DNA of 64,000 nucleotides, taken from contig NMRA01000087.1 of NCBI GenBank assembly GCA_002633005.1, positions 514,701 through 578,700 on the forward strand. Direction: 5' to 3'. The notes below the pieces were generated by a model. It did no database searches and was not told where the DNA came from. It saw only the letters and a list, made by a program, of their open reading frames with translations. A program made the position numbers and the translations under genes. Origin of the DNA: Phoronis australis. Lineage: Eukaryota; Phoronida; Phoronidae. Below are positions 27,401 through 33,400 of this stretch, piece by piece (position 1 is the stretch's first letter; every line of letters begins with the position of its first letter).

Positions 27401-30400
27401 TCAGCCCTGGCAACACGTACGTCCTTACGTACGTAAAATAGAAATACATACGAGTTGCTTCCGTTGAGATGACCGGCAGAAAATTTCAACGTTTTGTGAT
27501 TAGGAAAGTGTACCAGTGATGGAGCAGCAAAACATTCGCTGAACTCATATAAAGCAAGGTTAGTCGAATTGCCTATTGGCCTACTGTTGTCCTTAATGTT
27601 TTTCAAAGAAAGCTTGTTGATCGCTGCTTTTTCACTTGCTGAGGCACAAACCACATCAATGAAGAAGTCTGGGTCATTCACCAACGTCACGTCGGGATCA
27701 CGTGAATCCCCCATGTCAAAGGTCACCATATCGTACTGCATGACAGTTCTGATGGACTCGCCTCGTATCTTAACCAGCAGAGAAGACGGAACAATTTCCA
27801 AAAACATTTTCAGGGAGGATACTCTAAACGGGTTTTCATTGGGGGAAGCGTACACTGAAAGTTTGTATAAGCCATAGCTAAGAGTTCTTGGTGGAAGTGT
27901 GAATAGTGGAGTTTGGCTCTGCATTAAACAAACATCTAAAGTGGGTCGTTCTACGAAATCGCCTTCTTGTTGGAGAAAGCGTGTTGCGGTCCACGAGTAG
28001 GACAAAGTTGAAGAGATGTTTGCGCAAGTCGTAACAGACTGGACTGGAACGACAAGGGGGGATGATCGCATGTGTTGTATCGGTACCACCAGGCTACTGA
28101 AAGACATGTTGCTCGGCAAATTTATTACTGGGACTTCACACGACGTTTCTTGGGAATAGGCAACTAGTACGTTCGGACACAATCGTGTAGATATCGAACC
28201 GAATTGGTTGTGAACTGTCAACTTCACTTCATACTCTCCAGCGATTTTGTAGCTATGTTTTAGGCGCAGTCTGGTTTTCCTCTGCCCAATCGTAACATTT
28301 GTGGTTGTTTGAGGAGCATCAGGCTCGGCAGTGGGTTTTGAAACAACAAATGAAGGCGTAGTGTTTGAAAGGTTCGTCAGATGCTTTAAACTCGTTTGAA
28401 CATTTGTTGTAGTTGTTCTATTGGAAACCACTTTTCTAAACGCCGGAGTAACGTTTTCTGAATTTGTTCCTTCAGTAATTGTTGTCGTTTGGTTGCCTCG
28501 TTGTCGTCCATAAAATACGTCTGCGGGTGTAACTTCAGCAGATCTTTTTTGGCGATTCTCCCCTGTGGACGGCCGAGGTGTATCGTGACCAACAGTTGTT
28601 GAGATTCTGTACGTTTGATTGTCAGTGGTGGTAATCGTCGAAATTTCCGCATCATCGTTTGTGAAGTTTTCGGTGATAAACATACGCGCGGTAGCTATCT
28701 CATGAACGAATGTCGCTGTTGCTTGTGGTGAGGAAGTAAACATTTCTACTGCTAAACTACTAGAAGGCTCCTCAGACGGCTTCAAAGAGACAAGTGTTGC
28801 ATAATATTCCATTTCATCGCCAACTTCTGAGACTTTCATTTCCGTTCCGTCACCAAAATCAAATTCGTATATCACGGGTGACCCTGCAAATTTTAACTAT
28901 TATTTTTTAAAATATTACGAGTGCGCGTTTATAAATGCTACGGGGAAATATCTACACGTAAACAGGTTAGTACTTTTAACCGGGCTTAAATTTGGCAAAG
29001 CATAACACCGACTACATTTGTCCTTAGTAGTATCATTAAAAGTATCAACGACGGACTGACAGCCAAAGAGACAGAGAGATAGAAACAGGATGAGAGGCAG
29101 AATGAAATATAGAGATGGATAGAGGGGTGGTTGAACAGATGCAGTGGGTGAGGGTAGAAGGAGTCTTACCCTTTGGGCACACGACTTCAAACGTGACGTT
29201 TTCATTCGCTTTGACCCTCGGTGTGGTCGTCCATAAGTCCACGGATGAGATGTTCTGGCCAACTTGTACCACAGTAGAGGCATGCACGCTGCTTACGTTA
29301 TTCCATACTTTAACTGTCACAGTGTATATTCCATAGTCAGAAAAGATATGAAAGTGAGTTAGAATCAAATCTTTCTGTTGTGTCTTTTTAGCTTCAACCA
29401 CTGTACCATTTCCGAAATCAAATAAAGCAAATATTTCAATTTCACTGACGTTACCCGAAGATTCCATTTCTTGAATCCTGAATACAACAGTGTCATTCGG
29501 ATTTGATACATTATTTGCTGACATCATCATTTTCCCCAAACTTCTCTCTACAGACACGTCGCATTCGCTCGAAACGTAACTCAGTTCGTTCGATACTTCA
29601 ATGGATACTCTGTAGAACCCTAAAGCGTTGTAAGTATGACTTCTTAAAATCACTACGGGACTAGGGAAGTCACTGAAGTACAAGTGCTCTTGAGATCCAT
29701 CACCATAGTCGACGAAGACGTTTAATGAACTTCCTGAAGCTATTGTGAAGTTGAAATCTAATGACTCGTTAGCAAAGGCATACTTCAAACTCTGTGAGAT
29801 GGATACTTCAGTAATTTTTTCCTGGATGCTTAAAACTTCGTGGTATACAAGCTCTGTATCCTTGAAGATCTCCAAGTATCTCTCACCGGTAAAATTGAAC
29901 AGTCGTCCGTCAATGGTGATCGACGTGTTGCCAATCGACAGGGTAAGCGGTAATCGTGTTTGGTCCAGAGAAACTTCAAACTTGCTTTTCGTTTCGCGCA
30001 AGCCGTGAAGTGGTATGTTGACGTTTTTCCCCATTTCATGCATTCTGTATGAAGGAACATCATTCATGACATGTACCTCTCTTTGCGCTGTTTTTGTACC
30101 GTACCTATTGGTACAGTTTGCAAATAGGACGTAGATGCCAGGAATAGGAAAAGGAAGTTGGAAAGTTCTAGTCGTAGCACCTGCTCTGAGACCCATCCAT
30201 TCGTAAACGATTTGTTCTCCGACTCTCAAAATGCAGGCCACCTCATGTTTGTCAAAAATGAGTAGTCTTCCGCGTAACACTTTCGAAAACAAATCAAAAG
30301 TAATGTGAACAAATTCTGGAGCATAGCCTTTATCACTGTTAACTACATTCACAATTGTTACAGCCGAGGCGGATGTAGTTCTTGTAATGGCCGTTACATT

Positions 30401-33400
30401 TACCTCGTACATACCTTCTGCAGTCCACGCATGACTCAACTCATTCTGAACTGTTATCTGATTATGACCGTCCCCGAAATCAATCACAAAGTAAGCGTGT
30501 TCTTCTGTTTTGGTGCTGATTTTCACTACGGCTGTTTCATTGATGTCTATTGCATCGCGTAAATGCAGTGTTTCAAACGAAATCTCAAGATGGATGCTCT
30601 CGGGTCCTGGTTTCGGTGTCACGTGACTAACTCTGTACACAAACCATTCGTCCGCTTGACAGGTGTCGGTTGCTTTGTACAGTAGTTTGTTCTTTGGAAA
30701 GCAATTGCATGATTTTCCTTTGTATACTGCCAAATATTTTTCTTTGACATAACATCGTTTGCGACAGTCGTTGGTTCCTTCAACTTGATCAGTTTCGCCC
30801 CACCTGACCCCATGGTCATAGCCTGACACACATCCAAGAAGAAGTTCTTGAGATTCTACATGAAAAACAAAAAATACTGTTTATTCCGCACAGGAGACCA
30901 GGCACGTGTGGTCCATTGGACTGCCAGGGAGATGTTTTTAACAATTCAGACCAATGAGCAGCACATAGACTAGCTATCTCTACCAATAGGTTCGGTGATA
31001 TTATGGCTATGGATACAAATACCCGTGATATCAACTCGCGCTCCAGAGAGGCGTGCGAATACTTATTGATTCATTTAATCACCTTTCGGCAACAACCGCT
31101 TAACGGCACAGGTGGTGATGCTGTAGCTAAACGGTGTTGGACAATTTGCGTCAATTCATATAAAATCATAAAATTTTGTCTGGTTTCTATTCTAAACAAT
31201 TCAAAATCAATCTAAAATGGTAAAACACAATGATTCAACAAGTCCATGACAAACTTATGGAAAAAGACAAATTATACCTACTGCTCTATAAATGCTGGAT
31301 AGTAACATCTTAAAATCGGTGATACACATATGTATGTGTTTCCAAAATAAAAAGACAGGGATACTATTGAATCAATATGAGCTTGTGAAGCTACAAATCA
31401 TGCTACGCGTCACCTTTGAGCTAGCCAGTCTTTAAATACCACTAGTTTGGTACTACAATTTAGGAATGTACATAAACCTGTTTAAATGGTACCAAAATCC
31501 AGCTTACTTTCATTACCCGGTGTGTTTAACGTGTTAGGAAAAACTATTTCAACGTGTCAAGTGCTCCTTACTAGGGGAAAGCCATATAACTGATTAATCA
31601 AGAAATGAAGTTGATTTTGGATAGTCAGTGGCGGATTTAAGGGGCCAAGGGGGCCATTGCCCCTAAAATTCTCCCATATTCCGTTTGGCAGTTCGGGGAT
31701 GCGAATGTATGATGGACAAAATCCTTGCTAATACCCTACCCCCTACTCAAAATCCTGGATCTGCCGCTGATAGTGGTAAGGCATGAAATGCTTACCTGAC
31801 AATCCTTCGATTATATCTTCGTTAAGAGCAGTGTTCCAAAAATTCAGATTCTTTATTCCGAAATTCAGATTGACGTTATTTTTCCACACGCCAGAGTTTG
31901 GAACGCCGACAGTTAGATGTGTCAATGGGTCTATCTTGTGCGAAACGTATTGTCGTCCAACTCCTGTTCTCGAAGTCTTTGCGAGAATGTTATCCACGTA
32001 AACTTGAAGCTGATCTCTATTCCATACAAATGTTATGAATGCCCATTCGCCTGGAGACAAAAGCACGTTGTCTACAGTCCACTTGGTAGAGCCTCTAGAA
32101 ACGCCAACTTCAAAATCCATGCCATAATTGTGACGCAGGTAAAAGCCTTCAGATGACGACGACTGGCCTCCGGAGGACAATACGTAGCGTATGTTGTCCC
32201 AATCTGGTGACAGGGAAGGTTTTAGTAAAAAGCTGACTGTGAAGCCATCGGTGCATGTGCCAGTGGCTGTTATGCAGTTGTGGGGAAAAGATCCTAAGTC
32301 GACGAAGGGGTTTCCAACGTCACCTTCGAAAGACCAAGTCTTGTTCAGCCCATTTGCGATTGTCGCTCCTGCAATTTGAGGGGGGGATAAATGAAAAACA
32401 CGTCAAAGCACAAATCGTGTGTCATTTATCGGATGTCCCACAAAAACATCCTACTTTTTGATTGGCAATTCTCCTGTGGTTAACTGACAAAAATTGATGG
32501 CAAGTGGTAGAAAGTAACAACAATCTATTTCCAGAGAGCAAAAATCAGAAGAACAGGATAAACAATTTGCCTCCCTAAATATCTCACGAGCTTTCTCATT
32601 AACAGTGTAACTTTCTCAATCTCACGAACGAATTTCTTTTCACTCGAACTGCAGTCGTTTCACCTAACAATTACATTTTTGCAAATTCAGTATTGTTCTT
32701 TCTTGACACTGTGTAGTACGTGTCTGTACGCTATAATTAGGAACGTATGCGGTTTATGGGAAAAGAATTGTACTGTTAAGAGTAGAACTGCGGCACACAA
32801 AAAGAACTTTAGCAGAACTTCTGAAACCCTTGCAGTTCGTCAGGGAGGAGTATTGTATATTCTGAGGTAAAGTTGACCATAGCAAGTGAAAAACTGCTAC
32901 TCGCTTGTATCAATGAGTCCGTCCATTTGTTTCAGTTTCCTTGTCATTTGGGATCAGAAGAAAAATATCCTTCGTGAAATTGTTATTTAAAAAAAATGTT
33001 TTAATGGTGAAAATAGTCAGAAAATAAAGCGCAAAGTGCTGGAATTTAAGCACTACTTCGGCTGAAGTGAAAGTTATTTTACGCAACACAGGAGTCATTA
33101 AAGAGGTATTATCGGCGAGAGAAGTGATTTCCTGAGATAATCCTGAATCTCAATCAATAAATGATGGACTGTAGTATTTCAAAGTGGAATAAGCTTTTCC
33201 ACCAACATAAAAACCAACGTTTGATTTATAACACTTATCGTTCTGAAATAGTATTCATTTTATCTCCTAGTCGAATTGGAGGTGATTTCAGAGTTCCGAA
33301 AGATGACTGTTCGCTATTGCTTGAAATCAGTTGCTTGTCACGCCGTGTCATTTTATGCATTGAGCGTGGTCTCAAGTAATAACAGTTCTTTACAAACACA

